DNA from: Mytilisepta virgata
Lineage: Eukaryota; Mollusca; Bivalvia; Mytilida; Mytilidae
Length of the DNA stretch: 64,000 bases
Assembly: GCA_028015205.1 (NCBI GenBank)
Contig: CM051512.1
Coordinates: 11,716,255 to 11,780,254, forward strand
Direction of reading: 5' to 3'
Below, in pieces: positions 47,801 through 56,866 of this stretch (the first letter of the stretch is position 1; each line of letters starts with the position of its first letter). Under the pieces are notes generated by a model, which saw only the letters and a list, made by a program, of their open reading frames with translations, was not told where the DNA came from and ran no database searches. The translations under genes were made by a program, and so were the position numbers.

Positions 47801-50800
47801 CTCTTTCAGAATTTTGTCTGATGAAATGCTAACCGAGAAGCCACTACAGCAGATCTTCTTTTTAGATATGACCATACGGGGAAATTCACTTTAATCCTTC
47901 TTTATTGAAACCAGAGAGGCAATTGGAACTTAACAGGGTAGCTATGGTTTTTGAGTGGTCCTCTTTCAGAATTTCTGATAAATCATCTTCTGAAACTACT
48001 GAGCAAAAGGAAATAGAACTTGGGAGTAATGATTATTATCCTATGATTAAGACTGTCTACTTAGACGAACACAAATGCCTAACATAGGACCGGATGGTAA
48101 AATACACTTGAATCCATCTTAGCAATGCCTCCAGTTTGTAATCGTTGTAGAGTAGGATCAAATAACGCAAACGGTTGAAACCGAAAATCTATAAAGATGC
48201 CATTCTGGGTATTTGTGGCAGTTGTCCTTTGATATTTGAATGCTGTTATCAGTTGACATTTGACGTCCTTAGGCAAACAGATCAGCTTAAAAGTGGTTAA
48301 CTGTAGGCATTTTTACTTAATTTAAAGATTAAGTAGTCGTGTTTTTGTAGGTCTTGCCCATACCCACTTGATAACGACAGCACAACCATCAACGCTTGTT
48401 CAGCATGCAACAGGTTTTTAATTTTACCTATATTTAGCAAAGGACATGGTATGAATTGGCCTGATATTTGGCCCCTTGAATTCCAAAATCACAAAATGAT
48501 GAAAAACCTACACTCAGCTGTCCTTAAGTGTTCTTACAATGTTGCATTTTAAGGAACATGATTTGTTTTGAACAACAAAAGGGGCAAATATACATAAGGA
48601 GCAATAAAAAAAAAACGTAATCCATTGGACAGACAAACCCGGGAAGACAAATGAACAACCACAAGCACAACAAATAAACACAGAAAACTAAAAAAAGATT
48701 AACAACACGAACTCCTATAAATACTAGGAGCGAACCGAGGTGTTCCGGAAGGGTAAGCAGTTCCTGCTCCGCATACGGCACCCACCGTGAAGTTCAACAA
48801 AATCAATCCGGTGGAAGTCACAAACCGGTGGAGGCACATTGTGTAATAACGGCAATATGCTGTCAAAAATGGCTTGTGAAAAAACAATGAAAAATACAAA
48901 ATTTTGATATGAGCAACAACCTTGCCCAAAAGATATTTCACTGAAATGTGTCATTATGTAAAACAAACATAAATATATGAAGAAATATTTTTGGGCAAGG
49001 TTGTTTCTCATAGTTGATTTTACCAAAACTACTGAGAAAACACTAATTTTTCTTTAAATTCATAATTAAGCAGAACTTCATGACGTCACTGTTGCATCAT
49101 TGTACGAATTTTGCACAATTATTAATAAATTGTGAACGTTTCATCATAACACGATAAAACTGATACAAATTCGAATATGATATCTTAATTTTGGTTTTTC
49201 ATGTCAGATGAGACTAAATAAAGGCTGCAATTATACTATCTCCTTTGATTTCAAGTTTTAAAATTTTAAATGAACCCTTAGATGTATTACAAATTTCCGT
49301 ATTACATGCGTTACACAGTCATTGCGTAATGCACATTTTATCAAAGTTATCATACGCTCTTCGTAGTTATCACTGGACTTTTTCTGCTAACACAGAATTT
49401 AAATTTAGGCGAAATAATTTAGTTACATCGAGGAAATCTCCTGGCCGTAATACTTTAGCTTGAATAAACAGAAAATTCTACTGGTAGAAAACAACGACAT
49501 AATACTCTATTTAAAATACAATACTATATATGATGGCCAGTTATATTTATGAATGGACCAGATGTATTCGCGAGATTCAACGAACTTCGACTTTAACAGG
49601 CGGTACTTCAGACTGGAGTCTAACACGACTATATTCATATAGATGGTTACTGGTTTATCATAATGATGAATAAACTGCACTTCTTCTTTATTGATTTTAT
49701 AGGTCAACATTGTGACAGTGAAAACCAATATCATCGTAAGTAAATACGACAATAAAGAATATCCTGGTGAGAAACGTGATTGAAATAATCACAATAATCT
49801 TATTAATCGTGCCATTCATATTAACATAGTTATTAAACTGATACAAAGATTTATGTGACTGATATTATACTAATATTATATAGTACAGAGGGATAAATGA
49901 AGAAGATGGGCTATGACATGGTTGTTAAAATATTCTGAGCTGTCACAACAAGGGATACAAACACGACAGCCGCAAATAATTATGTTAAATATAAAGTTAT
50001 CCTAGGAAAGTATGAACTTAAGGATGATCGCTGGTCTAATAGGAAATATATAGGATTTGAAATAGGTGGTTTAGTTTGAGAGAACATATGAATATTAAAC
50101 AAATAAGCAAGAAAAAAATATAGGTTCATGTGTTCATTTTAGAGCTATAAAGCCTTGAAAATTTGCAGGAAATAGTTTTGTCATTGTTTTTGCATTGGCA
50201 ACTTCAGTCTCTCACAAATGTATGAAAAAATAAAAAGGAATTCATAAAATTTTGCCAAATACCATTTTAAGGTATAAATGATTGAATTATAAAAGAAAAA
50301 GTGGGGGTTCATGGGCAAAATATTTCATGTTTAAGAAATGGATAAAACCAGAGGATTCCGAAAATCTGACAAAAAGACCAAAACATGACCGATATAAGTA
50401 TAAGTATATAAGTTTAACCGGAAGTGATACGGAAGAATATGTATAACGCCCATTTTGAACATCATATGGTACATGAATAGTAGTCACAATCCGATTATTC
50501 CGAAAATCAGTTGGAGACAGTCATTTTTTGCAGAAGTATCCAATAACAATCATGTACCTTTATGATTGTAACTTTTTGTATATATATAAATTTGCACTAA
50601 TTTTACTGTTTATTTGTATTATGCTGGTCACAGACATTAGTTTTATATGTTTTATGGCAATAAAATATTATTTAAATTTAAAACTAAAAAAAGGTTTTTT
50701 TCTCGTATTGGGTACTGTAAATATGATTATATTTTATCGATGAAATAAAGAAGACACAAACAACTTGTATGTGAATTTTGTAAGATCAAGAGCAAAATAA

Positions 50801-53800
50801 ATTGATATTTTTTTTCAAATTTTAGATGCAATTAGCATGTTATCAGAATGGAAAAGGCACAATTTATTTAGTGGTAAGAAGTATTTTAATACTGTTGCAA
50901 AAGAACTTTAACTCTTGTTATATGCTTATTGTGTGACTATTCGGGACAGGCTATCAAAAATTATAACCTTTCTTGAGCAGTTAACATATGCTTTTATTTC
51001 AAACAGATTGATGAAAACCCGTTTTTTCGAGTGAAACAAAATCCGATCTCGGTAAAATAAAAAGTTGTACAAAAGTGAAGTTGCCAGATCATCATTCTGT
51101 TAATATGGAGTAATAGGAAAATATATCTCTCATATTTTCTGATTGGGGCCTCGGTGGCCGAGCGGTCTAGGTAGTTCGGCATGACCAGTAATGTCAACAC
51201 TGGGGTAGTGAGTTCGAATATCATCTGTGTTGGGGTGTGATCGACTCCAATCTAAATTTTCCTACCGAATGTACTCAGGTTTCCTCCACCAATAAAAACT
51301 TGCCGCCGAGAAATAGCCAAATGTGCTGAAAACGACGTAAAACCCCAACTAAACAAATACTTTCTTATGTAATATTATTGACATATTATCACAACCAAGC
51401 ATGAACTATGGAAATACATTTTGATATCAATCTGTTCTGTATAATATATAGTTTAATGCACAAGGAGTCGACGGTTTTTGACTTAACAGTTGTGGCCGAA
51501 AATGTAAAAAAAATGACACAACAATATAAATTATTGTGGAACAGATTCAAATGCCAAAAGGATCAAACAGGACGGATCAGAGTTGTACACAAAATTTAAC
51601 AGACTGCTTACAGTAAATTTAACTCAAGCTCTGTAGATACATTAAATGATTAAAATGGCTTAATATTTCAGAAGTTGAAAATCTGTATCTTGATCTTGTA
51701 TTTGGCTTTGAAGAGACCAGTAAGTGGCATTCAGGTACCGTTTAAAATATATTGTTGCATTAAAGATTGAAGTATATGTTAGAATCTTAACCTTAACACC
51801 TAATCCATGAAACGTAAGCGTTGATGAGACAAAAACCCATAGGAATTATACGGCAAACGATTGTTATCATCTAGGGAGTCGTCTTACTGCATTCAATGAG
51901 AAAAATCAGCTCAAACAACAAGGAAAGTACTAAATGTAAACAATAGGGTAAAAAAAAATATTATAGAAATGAGTCATATACAAGGATTTCGTGGTAGAAA
52001 ATAACTGTAATAATACTGATAAAATAGATGACCTGGATAGAGTAGGCAAAATACCCAGATTACTCTAAAATACTCAAATCTTACCCAATTCTAAAATGGG
52101 GCATTTTAGGTCAGAAGCAGACATTCCATTGGATAAGGTTCTAAGTAAAAATCGGGTCCAGTATGATGTACAAATAATTCTTCAGTATATATAATTTATA
52201 TTACTAAAATCTATTTTGGAAGGACATTTTACTATGAAAATTTCATCATAAGGCTAAATTGTTGTAAATTAAGTTTAAATGTTTCAGGAGAATATGATGA
52301 AATATTCCATCATGCTGAAAGGCTTAAAGATTGTAAGTAGCTCCATGTTGATAATAAATCATAAATTTAAGAAATCATTTTTAAAAGATATATATGGTTA
52401 TGTTTGGTTTTATTCTGTTTCTCGGTCGCAAGGAATTTGAGTTCGAAAAAAGATTATGAGAAAAATAATTAATTTGGTTATATAGAGAACAAGTTCTGCT
52501 GAAACTGCAATAAAAGGAGATTCGAATGATGACCAGATATTGGAAATTCAAGCCCAAAAATTTTGTTTACATCCAATTCTCAATGATTCAGTTTTTCTTC
52601 AGAGAACATGTATCTTTCTCTTCTTAGATATTTTTTTTTTGAATTTTTGTTTATTGAACTAAACATTTATTAAAATGAGTAAAACGAATGAAAAAGATAT
52701 GAAAGATGTTTAACAAGTTTTAGGAAAACTGCGGGAAAAACACGATGTAAACACTATTCATTGTTACCGATATGTTTTTTTTTATGTTACTGAAACAAGA
52801 AAGTTTCAATTAGCCACAACCGATATTTCTAACCAATGATGTTTTTTATTGCATATTGTTCCAATTTCATTATCTAGATCAATACGTGAAGAATTACATG
52901 TTACACTCCATGAACGAAGCCTGCAGAAAGAAGGTATATACATGGATAGAAGGTAAGAATCTTTCAAATCTACAATGACCTGCACACTTAACTCTCTTGG
53001 TTCTTGTGACATTTTTACAAAATGCAAAGTAAATTTCAAACTTTGTGGAATGTGAAATAGTTGCCGTTTGATATGTATATACCCCCCCCCCCCCCCCAAT
53101 TTAGATACACATAGTTGTTGTATAATCTGTACTGAACTTATATTGCCTATGAAAGGGATCAAAAATGAGTTTCGAGCCGAAAGTTGCAGCTATACTCGTA
53201 ATGGATTAACTAAAATTAAACAAATAAGGAAGAAAGGGAAAAATATTACAGCTAATCAAATTTTTGAATTTTTGACATGAAATATAATAATGAGAAGATT
53301 TAACATTATCAATCGTTATGTATACGAGAGATAATCAGGCGTCATGATGATTCTTGGTGAAAACAACCATTATCTTTTATTTATTTCTTAGCTTTCGGTC
53401 CACTAAATTGGCAAATACATCATTCAGAGAGTCAAAATAACCTGACTTGGTACAGACACAGAACAGTGGTGGGGTTTAAACCGGTTTTATGGGTACCCAA
53501 ACCTCCTCTTATCTAGCCTGACACTCAGGTGTAAAAACATACTTTAAAAGCCAATACAGAAGGTGACCGCTTACAATGTTTATTGTGTAGAATACTCTGA
53601 TCTTTTGGATTTAGTATTTTTTCCAATTGACACTTGTCCCATATCCGTAAATATTCAGTATTAGATCATTTCCTCAATTTTGTTTGGATAAATTTTATAA
53701 TTGGCCTTTTCTCTCAGGAAATTCTCTAAAAAGGGTTTACAAATCATTAATCATATGACAAATACTTTATTTTTTATAGATGAGAATTTCTTTGCCGGTT

Positions 53801-54021
53801 TGGTCTTTTGATTCACTAGTATGTCTTTCTCTTCTGTGCAGAATAGTATATGCACCTTAAATGATTAGTTGCTATTGTATAACACAAATTATTAACATCA
53901 AATACCATTAAATGGATATTTCTTACATTTTGTACAATGTCTTTTTTTTATCATAAATGTTAACAAAGGTTGTTTTTATTTTCCAGACCTGGCAAGACAA
54001 AATACACATTCTAATAAATAA
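35844..54021 (+). CDS. 14-exon secreted histidine-rich protein with two-copy helical domain (whole gene)
   Basis: Joining 35844-35877, 36807-36944, 37490-37516, 38499-38531, 40865-40912, 43177-43233, 44211-44276, 47066-47140, 49703-49735, 50826-50873, 51672-51719, 52288-52332, 52878-52952 and 53987-54021 gives an open frame of 253 codons. All 13 introns are phase 1 and 12 of 13 donors read gtaag or gtgag. Residues 1-20 are a signal peptide. Residues 21-45 hold nine histidines among Thr, Lys and Asp. Residues 67-159 and 160-242 are two copies of one unit (C near the start; AIxxLxxEWxxH; ENLY/EKLY; YDExFxH/FDEAFTH; NY...MNxACR...WIE), with Cys 70/150 and 163/233 as likely disulfide pairs. I do not recognise the family. 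His content of about 11% suggests metal or pH-dependent binding, by inference only. Confidence 0.8.
36110..36640. repeat. ~185-bp tandem units in intron 1
   Basis: About three diverged units sharing gtgacttygacctttgacct, ttttggttttcatagaaca and aagttatcatcYrgaaa. The tract ends in ggacggaccgatt followed by a cacac-rich tail. Another microsatellite-flanked tandem element of the pearl/HINE kind. Confidence 0.6.
36807..36944 (+). CDS. His-rich gene exon 2 (His/Thr-rich mature N-terminus)
   Basis: 138 nt, acceptor atgcag, donor GTAAGTTT, phase 1 at both ends. It finishes the signal peptide, then encodes KHGHDHSTEHTTKHTTVHH and VIHTHVPSRWNSLLHSLQ: nine His in 25 residues, with Thr as possible O-glycosylation sites. 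The alternating H-x-H pattern is what is usual in metal-binding secreted proteins, but no defined motif is present. Confidence 0.8.
37490..37516 (+). CDS. His-rich gene exon 3 (27-nt micro-exon)
   Basis: Acceptor tgatttcag, donor GTAAGTCA, phase 1-1, encoding NQYSHSHYN. A micro-exon of identical length, phase and similar content (EQISQYHND) occurs at 62005-62031 in the downstream paralogue, which supports both. Confidence 0.75.
38499..38531 (+). CDS. His-rich gene exon 4 (domain 1, Cys segment)
   Basis: 33 nt, acceptor aatttcag, donor GTAAGTAA, phase 1-1, encoding GGTCDQIDRKN. Paralogous to exon 9 (GQHCDSENQYH), same length. Confidence 0.75.
38593..38985. mobile_element. ~390-bp MITE, copy 1
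   Basis: The left end TAAGAATGTTCACTG and the right end CAGCGAACATCCTTA are terminal inverted repeats. The interior (gttcagaatcatctggttt, gaccyatatYtcgaaaacaagcacac) is shared with 43762-44145. No ORF. Inserted in intron 4 of the His-rich gene. Confidence 0.75.
39000..39023. repeat. poly-G tract
   Basis: Run of about 22 G with one T near its end, 15 bp past the MITE; a likely G-quadruplex former. Confidence 0.6.
39840..40050. repeat. 42-bp tandem repeat, three to four units
   Basis: Units carry gtccgtattggaaatattgg then ccctatattcacat and attgcca. The last three units are nearly identical; the first two (39840-39935) are diverged. The tattggccct core recurs in the palindrome just downstream. 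Confidence 0.75.
40113..40262. repeat. 150-bp palindrome in intron 4
   Basis: The left arm (aagtgttacgaactgcctgt...tattggcactggcatagattc) pairs with the right arm (gaatctataccagtgccaat...cagccagttaataacact). The inner arms GTATTGGCCCTCGA and TCGAGGCCAATAC meet at ccctacggg. Total stem is about 70 bp. The 69-residue ORF over it is a by-product. Confidence 0.8.
40865..40912 (+). CDS. His-rich gene exon 5 (domain 1, helix 1)
   Basis: 48 nt, acceptor gttatctag, donor GTAAGTCC, phase 1-1, encoding HAIDLLMEWEKHGHYD. It aligns without gaps to exon 10 (HAISMLSEWKRHNLFS). Amphipathic helix with conserved E-W. Confidence 0.8.
41290..42250 (-). pseudogene. LINE reverse transcriptase remnant
   Basis: Minus-strand fragments read as the RT domain of a non-LTR retrotransposon. 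FISISGVRQGCIMS and FLVAIDWTMRKT are the palm segment before the catalytic box; GVENFNYTGNIISK and ILSRLKQAKISF are the thumb region. Further downstream on the minus strand (towards 41290) is the C-terminal zone. Frames are broken, no catalytic FADD-type box survives and no ORF1 is visible. Lies in intron 5. Confidence 0.7.
43177..43233 (+). CDS. His-rich gene exon 6 (domain 1, helix 2)
   Basis: 57 nt, acceptor cacttttcag, donor GTAAGTCC, phase 1-1, encoding AIEKLYHDIYHKDLKVRKK. A second GTAAGA at 43221 would end it in phase 0 and break the frame, so 43233 is preferred. Counterpart of exon 11. Confidence 0.75.
43762..44145. mobile_element. ~385-bp MITE, copy 2
   Basis: TAAGGATGTTCACTGGTCA at the left and GAGCAGCGAACATCCTTA at the right form inverted repeats. 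The interior is about 85-90% alike to 38593-38985 by eye. It ends 65 bp before exon 7. Confidence 0.75.
44211..44276 (+). CDS. His-rich gene exon 7 (domain 1, helix 3)
   Basis: 66 nt, acceptor ctatgtttag, donor GTAAGTTT, phase 1-1, encoding RQLHHYQSNFDEAFTHRNA plus DPD. FDEAFTH...D matches YDEIFHH...D of exon 12. An A tract of about 16 nt lies 20 bp upstream of the acceptor. Confidence 0.7.
45420..45455. repeat. TTTACATG microsatellite
   Basis: Three to four copies of the 8-bp unit tttacatg. Confidence 0.7.
45600..46740 (+). repeat. ~180-bp tandem array with G/C microsatellite, intron 7
   Basis: A hairpin head CCGGGTTGCACAGAGTGCAA at 45607-45626 and (GGGCGGGCGGC)n at 45648-45682 precede about six units of 180 bp. 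Each unit has gggtacctattttgtgaaat, aactcctcctacagttttt, ccttgaaacttcatagaatg, gaagatgtgcacctcacttt and ccaaactttggaacttag. The units are highly alike. The same head-microsatellite-tandem layout as 18340-19140, with related unit sequence. Confidence 0.8.
47066..47140 (+). CDS. His-rich gene exon 8 (domain 1, helix 4)
   Basis: 75 nt, acceptor tattttag, donor GTATGTGA, phase 1-1, encoding YSHVENYIQTNMNRACRT then NIMKWIE. Exon 13 has the same length and pattern (NY...MNEACRKK...WIE). The Cys is the likely partner of that in exon 4. Confidence 0.8.
47476..47590. repeat. dispersed repeat, copy 1
   Basis: About 110 bp from gaaattatactatctcatttg to attacatgcgttaca is repeated with few changes at 49221-49320. 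Both copies are in introns flanking exon 9's upstream side. The translation (FKILNEALDVLQISVLHAL) is shared too and may be LINE-derived. Confidence 0.65.
47655..48110 (-). repeat. inverted relic of the 170-bp pearl/HINE-like family
   Basis: ggtcctctttcagaatttt, aaatcttcttgtctgaaac and gtttaacataggtcc are reverse complements of landmarks of the units at 7080-8040. About three strongly diverged units. Confidence 0.6.
48908..49012. repeat. 105-bp inverted repeat
   Basis: ATGAGCAACAACCTTGCCCA with AAAGATATTTC at 48909-48940 is matched, inverted, by GAAATATTTTTGGGCAAGG with TTGTTTCTCAT at 48981-49010. Arms about 30 nt, loop about 40 nt. Confidence 0.7.
49221..49320. repeat. dispersed repeat, copy 2
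   Basis: Near-copy of 47476-47590. Confidence 0.65.
49703..49735 (+). CDS. His-rich gene exon 9 (domain 2, Cys segment)
   Basis: 33 nt, acceptor gattttatag, donor GTAAGTAA, phase 1-1, encoding GQHCDSENQYH. First exon of the second domain copy. Confidence 0.75.
50826..50873 (+). CDS. His-rich gene exon 10 (domain 2, helix 1)
   Basis: 48 nt, acceptor caaattttag, donor GTAAGAAG, phase 1-1, encoding HAISMLSEWKRHNLFS. The best-matched pair with exon 5. Confidence 0.8.
51145..51358 (+). mobile_element. tRNA-derived SINE, intron 10
   Basis: Starts GGGGCCTCGGTGGCCGAGCG, containing an A box (TGGCCGAGCGG), then a B box (GAGTTCGAAT) about 60 bp on. The body ends aaaacgacgtaaaaccccaac followed by a taaacaaa tail. 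The same family is inverted at 59686-59952. The head resembles a Leu/Ser-type tRNA but the 3' half does not fold as one. Confidence 0.8.
51672..51719 (+). CDS. His-rich gene exon 11 (domain 2, helix 2)
   Basis: 48 nt, acceptor atatttcag, donor GTAAGTGG, phase 1-1, encoding EVENLYLDLVFGFEET. It matches AIEKLYHDIYH of exon 6 and is nine bases shorter. Confidence 0.75.
52288..52332 (+). CDS. His-rich gene exon 12 (domain 2, helix 3)
   Basis: 45 nt, acceptor atgtttcag, donor GTAAGTAG, phase 1-1, encoding REYDEIFHHAERLKD. Seven codons shorter than exon 7. Confidence 0.75.
52878..52952 (+). CDS. His-rich gene exon 13 (domain 2, helix 4)
   Basis: 75 nt, acceptor attatctag, donor GTAAGAAT, phase 1-1, encoding YQYVKNYMLHSMNEACRK then KVYTWIE. 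Same length as exon 8. Confidence 0.8.
53082..53098. repeat. poly-C tract
   Basis: Run of about 17 C in intron 13. Confidence 0.7.
53987..54021 (+). CDS. His-rich gene exon 14 (C-terminus, stop)
   Basis: Acceptor tattttccag, phase 1, encoding DLARQNTHSNK and TAA at 54019-54021. The short polar tail follows directly after the WIE end of domain 2. Confidence 0.75.
54014..54019 (+). terminator. poly(A) signal AATAAA overlapping the stop codon
   Basis: AATAAATAAAG spans the last codons and the TAA stop. If used, the 3' UTR would be only about 15-25 nt. No stronger signal is seen in the next 200 bp. Confidence 0.4.
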
Positions 54022-54149
54022 AGCAAACTGTTGTTCGTATTTCATATTTAGAAATATATTGGTCTTAAATATATTATTTAATTTATCCGTTCTTTTGCCT
54101 GCCTTTGTTGTTCAATAACCCCTTTGTCTTGTGTTTGTTCTTCTTTTTG

Positions 54150-54320
54150 ATTGCTGTCACATAAACTTCTAAGACACGACAAGGCTAGATTGCTGTCACA
54201 TAAACGTCTAAGACACGGCAGGGCTAGATTGCTGTCACATAAACTTCTAAGACACACGTGTTTTATACGGCGACTTTCCCGGCAGGGCTAGATTGCTGTC
54301 ACATAGACTTCTAAGAAAGG
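54150..54320. repeat. 39-bp tandem repeat, four units
   Basis: gattgctgtcacataaac(t/g)tctaagacac with gRcaRggcta, interrupted once by a 30-bp insertion at 54255-54285. Confidence 0.75.
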
Positions 54321-54321
54321 G

Positions 54322-56499
54322 CTATGTTCAGTCTATGCAATGTCATCACTCCAAAAGTTTACGGTCTATCTCGCGTATGAGACAGGATATCTTCAGTTAA
54401 ATTCCACGTCCTTCTGGAATTGACATCCCACTGGATTTGAGAACTCACCGGACTTGACACTTCACTAGCATTGTGAAGGTGCCGTTAACGGAGCAGGACA
54501 TGCTTACCCTTGCGGAGCACCTGATGTCACTCCGGTTTTTTATGGAAGTTCACATTGCTATTGCTTTAGTTTCTGCGCTGTCTTGTTCTAGTTTTATTTA
54601 GTTTATTATACGTTTTTTATTCTTTTAGTTATACATGTATCCTTGTGGCGTATGTTTGTTGTATTCCCTTCTCCGATTTTGTCTTTTCCTTGGACTTTGA
54701 ACTTTTTGTCGCTTTTAAGAGATGAAGTTTAATGTAGTATTTCCATTTCTCAATGACATGTAATGTTATGTTCTAATTCTTAGAACTCAACCGAACATCC
54801 ATTATATATTACCACAAACCCAAAACGTGTTATTGTCATCATTAAGGCATCAAGACAGAACGAAAACTAAAAGATAGGCTCGCCAAGAGGTGCAGCAATT
54901 GATTTTTCAAATTACAAACTATTTATTTTATCAGACATAAAGTTGAAATCAGTTCTAATCTCTCAAATATTCTGGCAGCGGAGAAAGTCGTAGAAACATT
55001 CTAGAACGGTTCTAGGGTAGAATCAACCCTGTCATAAATGGATCTAGGGTAGATCAGTTTCTTATCATCTTCTGAATCACTTTTACGAATTAGAATGATC
55101 AGTAAATGGCAAACGCATGGTTTACATATATTCGCAGCAATATATCAAAATCACAAATCTAGTAAATTTTCCAAAACATTTGATATGTTTTCAAACACTA
55201 GTTCTTATAAACGAAGGTTTAGCATGTGTTTTACACCAACTATTACAGAAATGTGAGAAATATAACGCATATATGAAACATGATTGGATATCCGTGATCC
55301 ACATCACACACGATACAGATTTAGGTAGATTGTGTAAGCTCAAGGGTGGCCATTAGGAATAACGTGAAAATAGCAACACACACAATTAATAAATACCAAC
55401 ATAAAAGCTGGTTTCTGCTATTTGGTCGTGTTGTTGTCTCTTTGACACATTTCCCGTTTCCATTCTCTATTCTATAATATAAATGAAAATAACAAGCGGA
55501 TGAAAATATACAATATTCAATATAACATATAGAACGCATATACATGCATTGCACTCTCTCCCCCTCCCCCATGTGTACATCTTGTATCGTCATTGTTAAT
55601 GACCAGTTGACCATTACAGCAGACATAGGAAAAATGAATACGGATGCTTTAAGAGATTGCAGAAAGTTCATCAGACTAAAATCCAATTAGAAGACCAATT
55701 CATGAAAACAGTAGCAAAACTGTGTCACTCAGGAAATGTCCAAGACCTAAAATATAGAAAGACAAATGATTAAACATAGAGTTGAAGGAGATAATTCAAA
55801 TAAGAATTCGCAAAAATCATGACCGTTTGAATCGATGTATATAAAAAAGTCTTGTTTCCAACAACAAAAAAATAAAAACAAACAAAACAAAAACTACAGA
55901 AAAAAATAAAAAAGCAAAAGAGAAAATAAAAGAAAAAATATTTCAGGCTATTGCTATAACGATTAAATGTTTTTATCTGCGGAATTATGCAGCTACGCAT
56001 TAGTTACTAAAGTTTGTTTATCTTCAGGGTTGTCATTATTTGGTGTCAGTTGATAGAATTACTAGAGACACGAATTTGAACTGAACATACCAATAGTGTA
56101 CCTATACTTCACTTCTGTTATAACTTCTCAATGCATGTCCTTGGAGTTTCGAAATCGTTTGAAACAAACAAAGGGCTTTCTCTTCATGTGTATATTTGTG
56201 GAGGCATTTGTTGATAAAAAAAAAAACAATAAGAGGATCAAATGCCTAATACATTTTCCTTAAACAAATCAATTTATACATTATTAATCATTATCATTAT
56301 GCAAATATAAATACAAGGAGCATTTTACTTAATACCAGTAGGTGTATTTAAACACAATTTTTAAGGCAAAGTACAAGTAGTTAAACTCATGATCACATAC
56401 TAAATATTGAGAGGTTTTACTTTCATTTCCTGTGTTGTTTTTAGTTACCTCATTATGACATTTGTATGAGTGGCCGCTTATGTCACAATAAGGAGATTT
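54322..56499. other. no gene recognised
   Basis: Intergenic. 54540-54670 (gctttagtttctgygctgtcttgttct...tatacatgtatccttttgcg) is a dispersed repeat also present at 38000-38080. 55405-55475 is the inverse of 34591-34660. Short ORFs have no support. Confidence 0.5.
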
Positions 56500-56866
56500 C
56501 TATGATGATACCTATCTCTATCATGATACATGTCGCTTGTATCATGATACTAGCACGAAGTATAATGATACTTACTTGAAGTATCATTATACTAGTCGGA
56601 AGTATCATGATACTTGTTTGAAGTATCACTATACATTGGGGATTATTGCTGTAAGTAAAAAGATGTTTCTTGCAGGTACTTGTTAATTGTATAATGATAC
56701 TTCTTGTACGTATAATGATACTTAATTGTTGAAAGTTAAATTATACTTCTTGTTAGTATAATGCTACTTATTGCTAATATACTTATACTTTTTGAAAGTA
56801 TAACGATGCTTGATATTTTTGAATATTTTGTTTTCAAAACATTTAAGGATATTTTGAGAAATATCA
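56500..56866. repeat. AGTATCATGATACT palindrome cluster
   Basis: Irregular cluster of short palindromes such as aagtataatgatactt, gaagtatcattatac and gaagtatcatgatactt, with spacers of 5-20 bp. It grades into the regular satellite that follows and looks like its ancestral or edge form. Confidence 0.7.

Noticed and set aside
51145..51230. Functional tRNA gene
   Set aside because: A and B boxes are present but the acceptor stem does not pair and the sequence continues into a SINE body found again at 59686-59952.
35844..54021. Hemerythrin or saposin identity for the His-rich domain
   Set aside because: The helical pattern and single Cys pair do not match saposin (six Cys), and the metal-ligand motif order of hemerythrin is absent.
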